A DNA stretch of 64,000 nucleotides from Solirubrobacter taibaiensis (GTDB taxonomy: Bacteria; Actinomycetota; Thermoleophilia; Solirubrobacterales; Solirubrobacteraceae). Shown piece by piece: positions 51,427 to 60,600 of the stretch (positions are counted from its first letter, which is position 1; each line of letters opens with the position of its first letter). A program made the position numbers and the translations under genes. Where the stretch lies: positions 1-64,000 of the forward strand of contig JAPDDQ010000041.1 of NCBI GenBank assembly GCA_027587225.1, in the 5' to 3' direction. The notes below the pieces were generated by a model. It searched no databases and was not told where the DNA came from. It worked only from the letters and a program-made list of their open reading frames with translations.

Positions 51427-52458
51427 GTGAGCCTCCCCGACCGCGAGTTGCACGGGCTGCTCGAGGTGCTGGGTGAGGTCCATCACGCCGAGGATCTCGA
51501 CGGCTTCCGGGCGGCGTTGCTGGACGTGCTGCCGCGTGTCATCCCGGCGGCGTACACCTCCTACAACGAGATCGGGGCGGACGGCGCGCCGCTGGTGACG
51601 ATCGTCGCGCCGGAGGCTCCGGCGCGGGTCCTGGAGCGCTGGGGCCGTGTCGGGCACCAGAACCCGCTCGTGCATCACCACCTGGCCACGCGCGATCCGC
51701 GCGCGCACCGGCTCTCGGACGTCGCCGACATGGATGCGTTCCGGGCAACGGAGCTGTACACGGACGTGTTCGTCCCGCTCGGCGTCGAGCACCAGCTCGC
51801 GGTCACGCTGCCGGCGCCGCCGACGCTGCTGATCGGGCTCGTGTTCGCGGACGCCGACGACTTCACGGACGCCCAGCGGCGGCTGCTGGACCTCGCGCGC
51901 CCGCACCTGATCCAGGCGCACGCCAACGCGGCGCTGCGCGAGCGCATGCACGACGTGCTCGCCGCGGTGGAGGACGGGCTCGACGACATCGGCGAGGCCG
52001 TGGTGGTGAGCGACGCCCGCGACCGGATCGCGTTCGCGACCCGAGCGGGACGAGCGGCGCTGGAGCTGATGGGCAGCAGCGGTGACCGGCTGCCAGAGGC
52101 GCTGCGGGCCACGCCGGCGCCCTCGCACGCGGTCGTGCCCGTGGACGGCGGGCCGCTGATGGTGCGCCGGATGGCGCCCCGTGGCGGCGCGACGGTGTTC
52201 ATGTTCGAGCGCGGATCGCGCGGAGCGCCGTTGTCGCTGCTGGAGTCGCTCGGGCTCACGCCGCGCGAGGCGGAGGTGCTGCAGGCGATGATGCGCGGGC
52301 AGGCCACCGCGGCGATCGCCGGCGCGCTCGGCGTGAGTCCGCGGACCGTGCACAAGCACACGGAGCACCTGTACGCAAAGCTAGGTGTCACTGACCGTTT
52401 GGCGGCCGTCAGCGCCGCCTGGGCCGCGCTGGAGAGCGGAAAACCGAGCACTACGTAA
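51427..52458 (+). CDS. LuxR-family transcriptional regulator
   Basis: A 343-residue regulator. The N-terminal 150 residues form a GAF-like domain (LGEVHHAEDLDGFRAALLDVLPRVIPAAYTSYNEI), a short PAS-like middle part follows, and the C-terminus is a LuxR HTH: LTPREAEVLQAMMRGQATAAIAGALGVSPRTVHKHTEHLYAKLGVTDR. The GTG start follows CAGAAT by 7 nt, a weak -10 match. It precedes the large surface-protein gene by 49 nt and may control it. The signal is unknown. Confidence 0.87.
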   Translation: MSLPDRELHGLLEVLGEVHHAEDLDGFRAALLDVLPRVIPAAYTSYNEIGADGAPLVTIVAPEAPARVLERWGRVGHQNPLVHHHLATRDPRAHRLSDVADMDAFRATELYTDVFVPLGVEHQLAVTLPAPPTLLIGLVFADADDFTDAQRRLLDLARPHLIQAHANAALRERMHDVLAAVEDGLDDIGEAVVVSDARDRIAFATRAGRAALELMGSSGDRLPEALRATPAPSHAVVPVDGGPLMVRRMAPRGGATVFMFERGSRGAPLSLLESLGLTPREAEVLQAMMRGQATAAIAGALGVSPRTVHKHTEHLYAKLGVTDRLAAVSAAWAALESGKPSTT

Positions 52459-52507
52459 GTCTGCGTATTGCCCGTCCCGCGGGGTCGGGAAGAGACTCGC
52501 GGACGCC

Positions 52508-55500
52508 ATGGTTCGCTCGCTTTTCCTCGCGCTGGTCCTCTCCGCGCTCCTCGCTCCCGCCGCTCAGGCCGCCTGCACCAACAGCTACTCGGGGCCGGTC
52601 GGAGGTGAGTGGCAAGTCGACGCCAACTGGTCGCTCGGCCACATCCCGACCGCCGCTGAAGACGTCTGCGTCGATCGCCACGTCGTGATCGTCGAGCGCG
52701 GGATCGCGCGCGGCAAGATCGTCACGATCGCCGCGGGCGCGAAGGTGACGATGCGCACCGACCCCGGCTTCTACCACACGCAGGCTTCGTTCTCCGAGGT
52801 CGACAACGCGGGCACGTACGAGTTCCTCGCGACCGGCGCGGCGGCCGACAACGACGTCAACGAGCTCGTGGTCGGGACGTTCACCAACCGCGGGACGCTG
52901 CTGCTCGCGCAGAGCGAGGGCTACACGACGATCACCGGCGACGTGACCAACACCGGCACGATCACGGCCAACAACAACCTGCTCCTGAACGGCAGCGGCG
53001 CGCTGACGACGTGGCGCAACTCCGGCACGATCACCATCGCGACGGGCCGGACGGTCGCGTCGAACTCCGGCTGGGGCGTGGACTTCCGCCAGACGGCGGG
53101 CACGGTCACCAACAACGGGGCGCTGAACTTCTACGGCAACGCGTCCGACGTGCTCACGGTCTCGGGTGGCACGCTCACCGGCAACCCGCCCACGCTGCGC
53201 CAGGGCTCACTCGCGCTGACCGGCGGGACGGGCGTGGCGCGCATCCAGTACGGGCAGGTCTCGCTCGCGACGGACGTGGCGCCGGGCTGGACGATCCGGA
53301 TCGAGGATCGCGGCAGCGACGTGACGCGCCTGCGGATCCCGGCCGGCGCCACGCGCACCAACGCGGGCACCATCCTCTTCGCCGCCGACCCGGTGCCGGG
53401 CAGCAACGAGCGCGTGAGCTCGATGATCGACATCCTCGGCGGCGGGACACTGGTCAACACCGGCACGATCCGCGTGGATGCCGACTCGAACGGGCCGTCG
53501 TGGATCACCGCCGCGTACGTGAGCGGGCAGAGCACCATGGAACCGGCGGCGTTCCAGCAGAACGGGACGCTCGACGTCCGCAAGGCGCTGTCCACCCCGC
53601 CCTTCACGCAGCGAGGCGGCACGACGACCGTGGCCGCCGGCGTCCGGCTGACCGTCGGCGCCCCGCTGCAGGCGACCGACCCGGGCCTGCTGCTCGAGTC
53701 CGGCACGATCACCGGTGGCGGTCGCGTGTCGGCGCGTCGCGTGCTCAACCGCGGCGGCGTCGTGGCTCCCGCCCCGTCGCTGGAGTTCTCCTACAACAAC
53801 ATCTGGGAGACCGAGGTCCAGGGCGGCGACTACATCCAGGAGACCGGCGGCACGCTGCGCACGCGGCTGTCGGCGGCCGGTTCCGGGCTGACAGTGGGCG
53901 AGAAGGCGGTGCTCGGCGGCACGTGGGACGTGGCGCCCGCGCTCGCCTACACGCCGCCCGCCGGGCAGACCTACGCCGTCGTCCGCACGCAGGTGCTGGG
54001 GTCCTACCGGACCGGGACGTTCGCGCGGGTGGTGGGCTCCTATGCGCCCACCTACGAGCTCGACGGCGCCGACGTGAGCGTGGGCGGCGGCGCCGGGACG
54101 TTCTCGGTCGACGACGTCGCGGTGCGCGAGGGCCAGACGTTCACGTTCACCGTCCGGCGCTCGGCGGGCACGGGGACGGCCACCGTGCACTGGTCGGTGC
54201 GCGACGTCGGGTCCGCCGTGAGGGGCGCCGACTATCCGGCGCAGAACGGCGGCTTCGCGATGGCGGGGGACCTGGCGTTCGCGGCCGGTGAGACGACCAA
54301 GACGGTGACGTCGATCTGGACGCTCGACGAGGGCGCGCTCGAGCCGGACGAGACGCTCCAGTTCCATCTCTCTCACCCGACGAACATGCGGATCTCGCGG
54401 CCGACCGCGACCGCGACGATCGTCAACGACGACACGAGCCTGACGAGCGTGGCGCCCAACGTGCTGTCCACCGGCGGGCCGGCGAAGGTCACGCTGCGGG
54501 GCGAGGGGCTGACGATCCAGACGAAGCTACTGCTGCGCCGTGGTGGGCGGCCGGACATCGCGCCGCTGTCGTACGTGCCGGCCGACGACGGGTTGTCCGC
54601 GGTCGCCGTGTTCGACACGACCGGGGCGACGCCGCTGGACGACCAGTGGTACGTCGAAGCGCGCACGTACGGGACGAACGGCGGCTCTCGGCCCGTGACG
54701 CTGCGGGCCGCGACGACGGCCGCGCGGCCCTACGTGCAGGCCACCGGCCCGGCGTTCGCGCGCGGCGGCCTCGCGACCTACGACTTCCTGTACTACGGCA
54801 ACCTCGGCGAGGCCGCGTCGCGGCCCGCGATCGTGCGCATGTCGGGGTATCCGACCGGCGCCGACCTCGTCGTCGACCATCTCCCGCCCGGCGCCAAGGC
54901 GAACATCTACGAAGGCGTGGACGGGCGGACCGTCGCGGTGTCGCTGGGGCGGATCGCGGGGCGTTCGGGCGACTACGTGCGGATCCGCTACATCCCGACG
55001 ACGACGATCCCCGGCCACACGAAGCTGCGCCTGCAGGCGTCGTTGTCTCTGACCGACGCGATCCCGGCGATGACCGACGCGCGGACGCTGACGTCGGCGT
55101 CGCTGCTCCCGCCGGGTGCGGGTGAGCTGCTGCGCGCGGACCTCGGCTTCAGCGGTGGCGGATCGCTGCGGGTGAGCTACGGCGAGACGCCCGCGGTGAC
55201 CGGCGGCCCCGTGGTGACCCACAGGGGGACGAGCTGGACGTTCGCCGGCAACCTCCCGATCGCGGCCAAGCTCGCGGGGGCGCGTGCGGCCGATCCGACC
55301 GCGGGTCTGCTGAAGGTGGACTTCAACGGCGGCGAGTTCAAGATCACCGGGCCGCTGCAGGAGGTCGAGGGCGCCTACGAGCTCAGCATCGAGCGGCTGC
55401 GGCTGACCGAGTGCATGAAGGAGCTCGGGTTCCTGGAAGGCACCGACTACGAGGATCTCAAGCGGCTCGCCGAGGGCGCGGTCGTGATGAAGGGCATGGT

Positions 55501-57028
55501 GCAGGCGGCCGGTGCCAACGCGGCGACCGCCGAGTTCTCGCTGCCGCTGGGGGCGCTGGACAGCGTCATGAGCGGCGCCTGGGAGATGCGTGTGTCCGGC
55601 GGGCCATCGGCGATCCTCGACACCGTCGGCAACCCGAAGTGGAAGCTCTACTCCGGGCAGGACGACAAGATGCAGCTGCTGTGGATGATGCAGCTGTGCA
55701 CCGAGCACGACAAGCCGGACGAGGCGCCTGACCCGGAGTACAAGAACGGCCAGTACCAGCCGAGCGACTACATCAAGGAGCTGCTGCAGTCCTACGACCC
55801 GAACGAGAAGTCCGGGACGCCGGGTGGCGGCGCGATGCACGCGGTGCGCTCGGACCGGCCGCTGCAGTACCGGGTGTCGTTCGAGAACCTGCCGGCCGCC
55901 AGCGCCGCGGCGCAGACGGTCCGCGTGACGGACCCGATCGATCCGGCGCTCGATCTCTCGACGTTTGCCCTGGGGCCGATCGACTTCGGCGACGTGCTGC
56001 TGACGCCGCCCTCGGGGGTGCAGTCGTGGAAGACCGTCGTCGATCTGCGGCCGGCGACGGACCTGCTCGTGCGGGTCGAGGCGGGGCTCGAGGGCTCTAC
56101 GGCGGTGTGGAAGTTCACGTCCTTGGACCCGGCGACCTTGGCGGCGACTCAGGACGCCGTCGCCGGGTTCCTGCCGCCGAACAAGGTCGCGCCCGAGGGG
56201 CAGGGCGGCGTGAGCTACAGCGTGTCTCCGCGCGCGGGGCTCGCGTCCGGGACCGTGGTGGACGGCGATGCCTCGATCGTGTTCGACACGAACGCGGCGA
56301 TCGTCACCAACGTGTGGTCGAACGTGCTCGACGACACGGCGCCGGTCGGGTCCGTGACCGGCGCGAACGTCACCGACTGCGGCGTGAATGTGGCCTGGAG
56401 CGCGACGGACGTGGGCTCCGGCCTCGCGTCCTACGACGTCTGGGTGTCCGAGGACGGCGGCGCCTGGGCGCCGCTGGCCCTGCGGCTCGCGGCGACGTCG
56501 ACGCGGATCGCGGCCGTGTCCGGGCGCTCATACCGCTTCGACGTGCAGGCGCGCGACCTCGCCGGCAACCTGCAGGCGGCCGATCGGTCCGACGCCCGGG
56601 CGGTGACCGCGGACTGCTCCACCCCACCGCCGCCCGTCGAACAGCAGCCTTCCCCGCCCGGTGGTGGCGGCGGCTCGGCGACCCCGCCGGCGCCGCCGGT
56701 CGTGATCTCCGCCCCGGTGTTCGGCCGGACGCCCGTGACCGTGAAGGTCGGCAAGGTCACGCGCAAGGCGGTCGCATTGACGCTGACGAGCCGCGAGCAG
56801 TTCGCCTTCACCGGCACGGCGACGTTCCTGTCGACGGCGAAGAAGCCCAAGGCGCTGTCGGGCGCGTCGAAGTTCTCGCTCGGCAAGCCGGCCAAGGTCA
56901 CGGTGCGGCTCAAGCGAGCGCTGAAAGCCGGGCGCAAGACCAAGCTCACGCTCCGGCTTCAGCTGGTCGCCGCGGGCGGTGTGAAGAAGACCGTCGACGT
57001 GAAGGTGACGGTCAAGGCCAAGCGTTAG
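52508..57028 (+). CDS. Large secreted multi-domain surface protein
   Basis: A 1506-residue exported protein. A signal peptide (LFLALVLSALLAPAAQA) is followed by an autotransporter-like beta region (NWSLGHIPTAAEDVCVD, many TNTGTI-type repeats to about residue 500), a Calx-beta domain (FSVDDVAVREGQTFTFTVRRS...), an IPT/TIG-like region, a DPNEKSG domain that resembles bacterial surface repeats (QYRVSFENLP), a fibronectin-like domain (DVWVSEDGGAWAPLAL), a Pro/Gly linker and a Lys-rich tail (VTVKVGKVTRKAV). It is probably a cell-surface adhesin or matrix protein. ATG is chosen because it gives the signal peptide directly; the longer open frame is part of the upstream gene. Confidence 0.85.
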   Translation: MVRSLFLALVLSALLAPAAQAACTNSYSGPVGGEWQVDANWSLGHIPTAAEDVCVDRHVVIVERGIARGKIVTIAAGAKVTMRTDPGFYHTQASFSEVDNAGTYEFLATGAAADNDVNELVVGTFTNRGTLLLAQSEGYTTITGDVTNTGTITANNNLLLNGSGALTTWRNSGTITIATGRTVASNSGWGVDFRQTAGTVTNNGALNFYGNASDVLTVSGGTLTGNPPTLRQGSLALTGGTGVARIQYGQVSLATDVAPGWTIRIEDRGSDVTRLRIPAGATRTNAGTILFAADPVPGSNERVSSMIDILGGGTLVNTGTIRVDADSNGPSWITAAYVSGQSTMEPAAFQQNGTLDVRKALSTPPFTQRGGTTTVAAGVRLTVGAPLQATDPGLLLESGTITGGGRVSARRVLNRGGVVAPAPSLEFSYNNIWETEVQGGDYIQETGGTLRTRLSAAGSGLTVGEKAVLGGTWDVAPALAYTPPAGQTYAVVRTQVLGSYRTGTFARVVGSYAPTYELDGADVSVGGGAGTFSVDDVAVREGQTFTFTVRRSAGTGTATVHWSVRDVGSAVRGADYPAQNGGFAMAGDLAFAAGETTKTVTSIWTLDEGALEPDETLQFHLSHPTNMRISRPTATATIVNDDTSLTSVAPNVLSTGGPAKVTLRGEGLTIQTKLLLRRGGRPDIAPLSYVPADDGLSAVAVFDTTGATPLDDQWYVEARTYGTNGGSRPVTLRAATTAARPYVQATGPAFARGGLATYDFLYYGNLGEAASRPAIVRMSGYPTGADLVVDHLPPGAKANIYEGVDGRTVAVSLGRIAGRSGDYVRIRYIPTTTIPGHTKLRLQASLSLTDAIPAMTDARTLTSASLLPPGAGELLRADLGFSGGGSLRVSYGETPAVTGGPVVTHRGTSWTFAGNLPIAAKLAGARAADPTAGLLKVDFNGGEFKITGPLQEVEGAYELSIERLRLTECMKELGFLEGTDYEDLKRLAEGAVVMKGMVQAAGANAATAEFSLPLGALDSVMSGAWEMRVSGGPSAILDTVGNPKWKLYSGQDDKMQLLWMMQLCTEHDKPDEAPDPEYKNGQYQPSDYIKELLQSYDPNEKSGTPGGGAMHAVRSDRPLQYRVSFENLPAASAAAQTVRVTDPIDPALDLSTFALGPIDFGDVLLTPPSGVQSWKTVVDLRPATDLLVRVEAGLEGSTAVWKFTSLDPATLAATQDAVAGFLPPNKVAPEGQGGVSYSVSPRAGLASGTVVDGDASIVFDTNAAIVTNVWSNVLDDTAPVGSVTGANVTDCGVNVAWSATDVGSGLASYDVWVSEDGGAWAPLALRLAATSTRIAAVSGRSYRFDVQARDLAGNLQAADRSDARAVTADCSTPPPPVEQQPSPPGGGGGSATPPAPPVVISAPVFGRTPVTVKVGKVTRKAVALTLTSREQFAFTGTATFLSTAKKPKALSGASKFSLGKPAKVTVRLKRALKAGRKTKLTLRLQLVAAGGVKKTVDVKVTVKAKR

Positions 57029-57681
57029 GCGACCAGGGCCGCTTTCGCGAGGCGGCTAATGTCGTCGGCCAGGACCTCGGTCTCGCCGGCGCGGAGGGCT
57101 TCGAGGGTGGCCTCGACCACCTGCGCCGGCGGGATCTTGTTCTCGGGCGGGACCGCCGCGGCCAGGTCGGTGTCGATGAAACCGGCGTGCACGCCGACGA
57201 CGAGCGTGTCGGCGAGCTCTTCTCTGAGGGCGGTGGTGATCGACCACGCGGCCGCCTTGGTCGCCGAGTAGGTGGAGAGCGTGAGCAGCGGGCGGAACGA
57301 CGCGACGCTCAGCACGTTGACCAGCGCGCCACCGGCGAGCTGCGGCCCGAACGCCTGGGACACGCGCAGCAGCCCGAGGTAGTTGACCTCCATGATCTGC
57401 CGCGCGTCGTCGATGTTCGCGGTCAGAGGCGTGGCCAGCACGCCGACGCCGGCGTTGTTGACGACGAGGTTGACGTCGGTGAGCTCCGCCGCCGCCTTCG
57501 CCACCTGCTCGGCGTCCGTCACGTCGAGCTGCACCGGGATCACGCCGTCGCTCGTGACGGAGTCCGGGTTCCGCGCCCCGCCGTAGACCTTCGCGCCGGC
57601 GGCTACCAGCGCCTCGGCGTACGCCTTGCCCAACCCGCGATTCGCGCCGGTGACGAGCGCGACAGACCCATGTATTTCCAT
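57025..57681 (-). CDS. SDR-family oxidoreductase
   Basis: A 218-residue short-chain dehydrogenase. The cofactor motif GSVALVTGANRGLGKAYAEALVAAGAKVYGGAR and VVNNAGVGVLATPL are normal; the catalytic Ser, Tyr and Lys are in SVASFRPLLTLSTYSATKAAAWS. The ATG is 8 nt after a TAACTT box, which fixes it over the longer frame upstream. The substrate is unknown. It converges on the surface-protein gene with a 4-bp overlap. Confidence 0.92.
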   Translation of the reverse strand: MEIHGSVALVTGANRGLGKAYAEALVAAGAKVYGGARNPDSVTSDGVIPVQLDVTDAEQVAKAAAELTDVNLVVNNAGVGVLATPLTANIDDARQIMEVNYLGLLRVSQAFGPQLAGGALVNVLSVASFRPLLTLSTYSATKAAAWSITTALREELADTLVVGVHAGFIDTDLAAAVPPENKIPPAQVVEATLEALRAGETEVLADDISRLAKAALVA

Positions 57682-57689
57682 GGTTTTGG

Positions 57690-57695
57690 AAGTTA
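57690..57695 (-). promoter_or_regulatory. -10 box of the SDR gene
   Basis: TAACTT on the minus strand, 8 nt before the ATG at 57681. Two GTTAG copies, 8 bp apart (57692-57696 and 57700-57704), overlap it and could be a regulator site. Confidence 0.5.
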
Positions 57696-57700
57696 GCAGG

Positions 57701-58285
57701 TTAGTTTCTTGATGCAACTCTCTTCCGGTCGGCGAGGATCGCCGCGACGATGCCGACCACCCCCAGCGCGCCGAGGCCGAGCAGCAGCGCCGTGCCCGCG
57801 CCGTCGAGCGCCCCGTCGGTGAGCACGGCGTGCCCGACGCCGAGCACGATCACCAGCACGCCCAGGTAGGCGTGCAGGACCCGCCAGGTCGTGCGGGAGA
57901 TCCGCGAGGACGGGCCGAGCGCGCCGAGCAGCGCCGCGATCAGCAGCGCGCACGTCGCGATCAACGCCATCCGCGCCCGCGTGGGGCCGTCGGGCGACAT
58001 CGCGAACAGCGCGTCGTCGGGCGCGAGGATGAACAGCAGCGCCACGTGCAGCAGCACGAGCACCACGATCACCGTGCCCGTCGCGCGGTGCGCCCTTCGT
58101 GCCGGCGGCCCCGCGGCAGCGAGCAACGGCTGCACGGCCAAGGCCCCGACCGCCAGCGCCGCGCACGTCGTCGAGGCCAGCAGCAGCGGCTCCCCGGCGA
58201 AATGGTCGGACGCGAGCGCGAGCACCGTGGGCGGCAGCGCGGCGATCGCGACGAGGGCCGCGGCCGCCCGCCCACGCACCTTCAT
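57701..58285 (-). CDS. Ferric-reductase-like transmembrane protein
   Basis: A 194-residue membrane protein with five to six helices. Two His-bearing helices, GTVIVVLVLLHVALLF and TWRVLHAYLGVLVIVLGVGHAV, resemble the heme-binding core of ferric-reductase-like or cytochrome b-type proteins. The flavin and NAD domains are absent. It overlaps the frameshifted gene by 4 bp and lies in the Rrf2 unit, so a redox role is possible, but this is inference. Confidence 0.7.
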   Translation of the reverse strand: MKVRGRAAAALVAIAALPPTVLALASDHFAGEPLLLASTTCAALAVGALAVQPLLAAAGPPARRAHRATGTVIVVLVLLHVALLFILAPDDALFAMSPDGPTRARMALIATCALLIAALLGALGPSSRISRTTWRVLHAYLGVLVIVLGVGHAVLTDGALDGAGTALLLGLGALGVVGIVAAILADRKRVASRN

Positions 58286-58802
58286 CCCCGGCTGCGGAGC
58301 GTGAGGTTCACCACGGCGCGCTTGTCGTCGAGATCGACCACGCGGCGGATGAACACCGACTCGAAGCGCTCGTCACCGTCGACGGCGACGTGGATGTTGG
58401 GCTCGCCGAACTGCGGGATCGTCGGCGGCGTCTCGATCCGGTAGCGGCCTCGTCGTCCGTGCGGACCGTCGCGCGGTTGTCGCGCTCTCCCCCGGTCTCC
58501 GTCGCGAGCCACACCTGCACCGCAACGTCCTGCAGCCGCTCACAACCCGCGGCCCGGCGCACGAAACCCTCGATCACGAAGCCCTCTCCGAGCGACTCGG
58601 CCTCGGGCGCGTCCTCGATGTAGTTGTTCGTGCCGCCCGGGTTGGAGTCAGTGGCCTCGCACGTCTTCGGCGCGGAGATCTCAGCCTGCCCGTCGTCACC
58701 GACGTTCTCGGCGCCCGTCCCCGACTCCTCGCTCGTCACCAGCGCGGCGGCGACGCCGGCCGTCGTGAGCACGAGAATCAGGGCGAGCAGCCAGGGCCGC
58801 AT
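58282..58802 (-). pseudogene. Exported beta-sandwich protein broken by a one-base frameshift
   Basis: Two reading frames make one protein. The first starts MRPWLLALILVLTTAGVAA (signal or anchor), continues APKTCEATDSNPGGTNNYIE and VQVWLATETGGERDNRATVRTDDE; the second continues GRYRIETPPTIPQFGEP, then RRVVDLDDKRAVVNLTLRSRG. Joining them needs one extra G near 58446, within GAGGCCGC. The total length is 521 bases, not a multiple of 3, as expected for one lost base. The intact form would be about 173 residues and resembles an intradiol-like or carboxypeptidase-regulatory beta sandwich. It may be a real frameshift or a sequencing error. Confidence 0.8.
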
Positions 58803-58809
58803 GACCCTT

Positions 58810-59202
58810 CTAGATGTAATACATCGTCGCGCCCGCGGCCTGGTTCTCGCGCTCGACGACGTCGCTGATCGTCGTCTTGGCGAGCACCGCGCGGGCCGCG
58901 GCGGCGGCTTCGGCGAAGATGCCCTCGGCGTCCGCGCCGAGGCGGCCGTCGAGCAGCTCGACGACCTCGAGCACGGTGACGTCACCGGGCTCGCGGGCGA
59001 ACGCGTAGCCGCCCTTCACGCCGCGCTGGGAGCGCAAGACGCCGGCGCGGCGTAAGACCGCGAAGAGCTGCTCGAGGAACTGGACCGGCACCTCGCGGCG
59101 GCGCGCGAGCTCACCGATCGGAACGGGGCCGGGGCCGCCGGTACGGGCGAGCTCGGCCAGCGCGCGGATCGCGTACGGCGATTTGGTCGTGATCGAGAGC
59201 AC
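58810..59202 (-). CDS. Rrf2-family transcriptional regulator
   Basis: A 130-residue Rrf2 protein with the winged helix SPYAIRALAELARTGGPGPVPIGELARRREVPVQFLEQLFAVLRRAGVLRSQRGVKGGYAFAREPGDVTVLEVVE. The Cys triad that binds an Fe-S cluster in IscR and NsrR is missing; there is no Cys at all, so it senses something else. GTG start, directly after a perfect inverted repeat that is likely its own operator. It begins a unit with the frameshifted gene and the ferric-reductase-like gene. Confidence 0.9.
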   Translation of the reverse strand: MLSITTKSPYAIRALAELARTGGPGPVPIGELARRREVPVQFLEQLFAVLRRAGVLRSQRGVKGGYAFAREPGDVTVLEVVELLDGRLGADAEGIFAEAAAAARAVLAKTTISDVVERENQAAGATMYYI

Positions 59203-59218
59203 GTGTCAATGCTGACAC
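59203..59218. promoter_or_regulatory. Probable operator of the Rrf2 regulator
   Basis: GTGTCA, 4-nt spacer, TGACAC: a perfect 6-bp inverted repeat that abuts the GTG start. It covers the expected -10 and transcription start (CAGCAT, 6 nt before the GTG, lies in it). Autoregulation is likely. Confidence 0.7.
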
Positions 59219-59338
59219 GCGCGGCGGCGCAGCGACGCGCGAACTGGCCGGGCGGGCGGGACGGGCGCCGCGAGCGCGCGAACATGAGCGATTCGCGCGC
59301 GGCGACGATCGTCTGTGCGCGGCTGCCCGCGCAACGCA

Positions 59339-59363
59339 CCGACGCGGAGCTACTCCGCGTCGG
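59339..59363 (-). terminator. Terminator of the HDOD-LuxR gene
   Basis: A perfect 11-bp stem (CCGACGCGGAG and complement) with a 3-nt loop lies 11 nt after the stop on the minus strand. It lacks a T-run. Confidence 0.6.
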
Positions 59364-59374
59364 CCAAGCGGTGG

Positions 59375-60529
59375 CTAGAGCCAGCCGCGCTCGGTGGCGT
59401 GCAGGACGGCCTGCGCGCGGTCCACGGCGCCGAGCTTGCCGTAGATGTTGTGGAGGTGCGTGCGGACCGTGGAGGTCGAGAGCGAGAGCTCCAGCGCGAT
59501 CTGCTTGTAGACCATGCCCTGGGCGAGGCGCTTGAGCACGTCCAGCTCACGCGAGGAGAGCGGGCAGGGCTCGACCGCGCGGGGGCGGTCCTGCGACGGG
59601 TACGGCAGGTCGTACAGGACCGAGCGCAGCTCGGACGGGCCGAAGCCGACGGTGCGGGCAGCACGCAGGAGCTCGGTCGAGGAGACCGGGGAGCCCTGGG
59701 AGTAGTGCGCAAGCATGTCGGCGAGGCGCACGAAGGCGGCGTCGCCCTGGGCGTCGTCGGAATGATGGCGCTCGATCGCGGACGCGACGGCGTTGGGAAG
59801 GTTCCAGCGGCGGGCGAGGACGCCACCGACGAGGGCGTGGTCCACGCCGAGCTCGCGGCGCTCGTAGTGCAGGCGCTCCTCAGGCGTGCGCGCAGGACCG
59901 TGGACCTGCTTCGGGTAGCCCGGGTAGGCGTGCATGAGCACGAGCTTGCCGACGTCGTGGAGCAGAGCGGTGACGAGCAGGCGGTCGCGGTGCGCGTAGC
60001 CGGCGGCCGCGGCAAGGCGGTCGGCGGCGCGCTGGACGGCGACGGCGTGCAGGCGGAAGCGCTCGGGAGCGGCGTCCCAGGTCTTGCCGCGCTCGAAGAA
60101 CTCGAAGGTCTCGGCGTTGGCGGCGAGGCGCTGCACGGCCTCGGGCGAGAGGACCTCGACGGAAGAGACGACGGACTCGACCTGGCCGCGCTTGGGCGAA
60201 TCCATGCCGTTGGCCAGGCGCATGACCGAGATCACCAGAGCGACGTCGGACTCGATGGCGCGCACGACGTCACCGGTGGAGGGACGCTCCTCGGTGGTCA
60301 GCGCGAGCAGGCGGTTACGCGACTCGGCCAGCGCCGGGAAGACCTCGAGGGCCTCGAAGGCAGCCGTAAGTCGCTTGCCGTGCCCCTCATTTCGGGGCCG
60401 GCCGACGACGGCGTACGGCGCGTCGCCGCGTGGGCGGGGCCGGACAGCGGCCGGTGCGGTTGCGGTGCTCATGAGTGAGTCATCGACCGCAGGAAGCTGT
60501 TCTGGAGTTTGGCCGGTAGTCACGGTCAT
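59375..60529 (-). CDS. HDOD domain-LuxR HTH fusion protein
   Basis: A 384-residue protein. The HDOD-type region (about residues 50-280) starts LTAAFEALEVFPALAESRNRLLALT and includes VLSPEAVQRLAANAETFEFFERGKTWD and ALLHDVGKLVLMHAYPGYP. The last block carries a true HD pair, so metal binding is possible. The C-terminus is a LuxR HTH: LSSRELDVLKRLAQGMVYKQIALELSLSTSTVRTHLHNIYGKLGAVDR. HDOD proteins act in signalling; the fusion suggests a signal-responsive DNA-binding protein. ATG is preceded by AAGGTGA. The HTH is at the end, as in response regulators. Confidence 0.85.
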   Translation of the reverse strand: MTVTTGQTPEQLPAVDDSLMSTATAPAAVRPRPRGDAPYAVVGRPRNEGHGKRLTAAFEALEVFPALAESRNRLLALTTEERPSTGDVVRAIESDVALVISVMRLANGMDSPKRGQVESVVSSVEVLSPEAVQRLAANAETFEFFERGKTWDAAPERFRLHAVAVQRAADRLAAAAGYAHRDRLLVTALLHDVGKLVLMHAYPGYPKQVHGPARTPEERLHYERRELGVDHALVGGVLARRWNLPNAVASAIERHHSDDAQGDAAFVRLADMLAHYSQGSPVSSTELLRAARTVGFGPSELRSVLYDLPYPSQDRPRAVEPCPLSSRELDVLKRLAQGMVYKQIALELSLSTSTVRTHLHNIYGKLGAVDRAQAVLHATERGWL

Positions 60530-60600
60530 TTCACCTTGACCCTCTATCGGCAGCAGTCGACCAATGGTTGAGCCCGCCGCCGCGATGCTTCGGATCCCGC

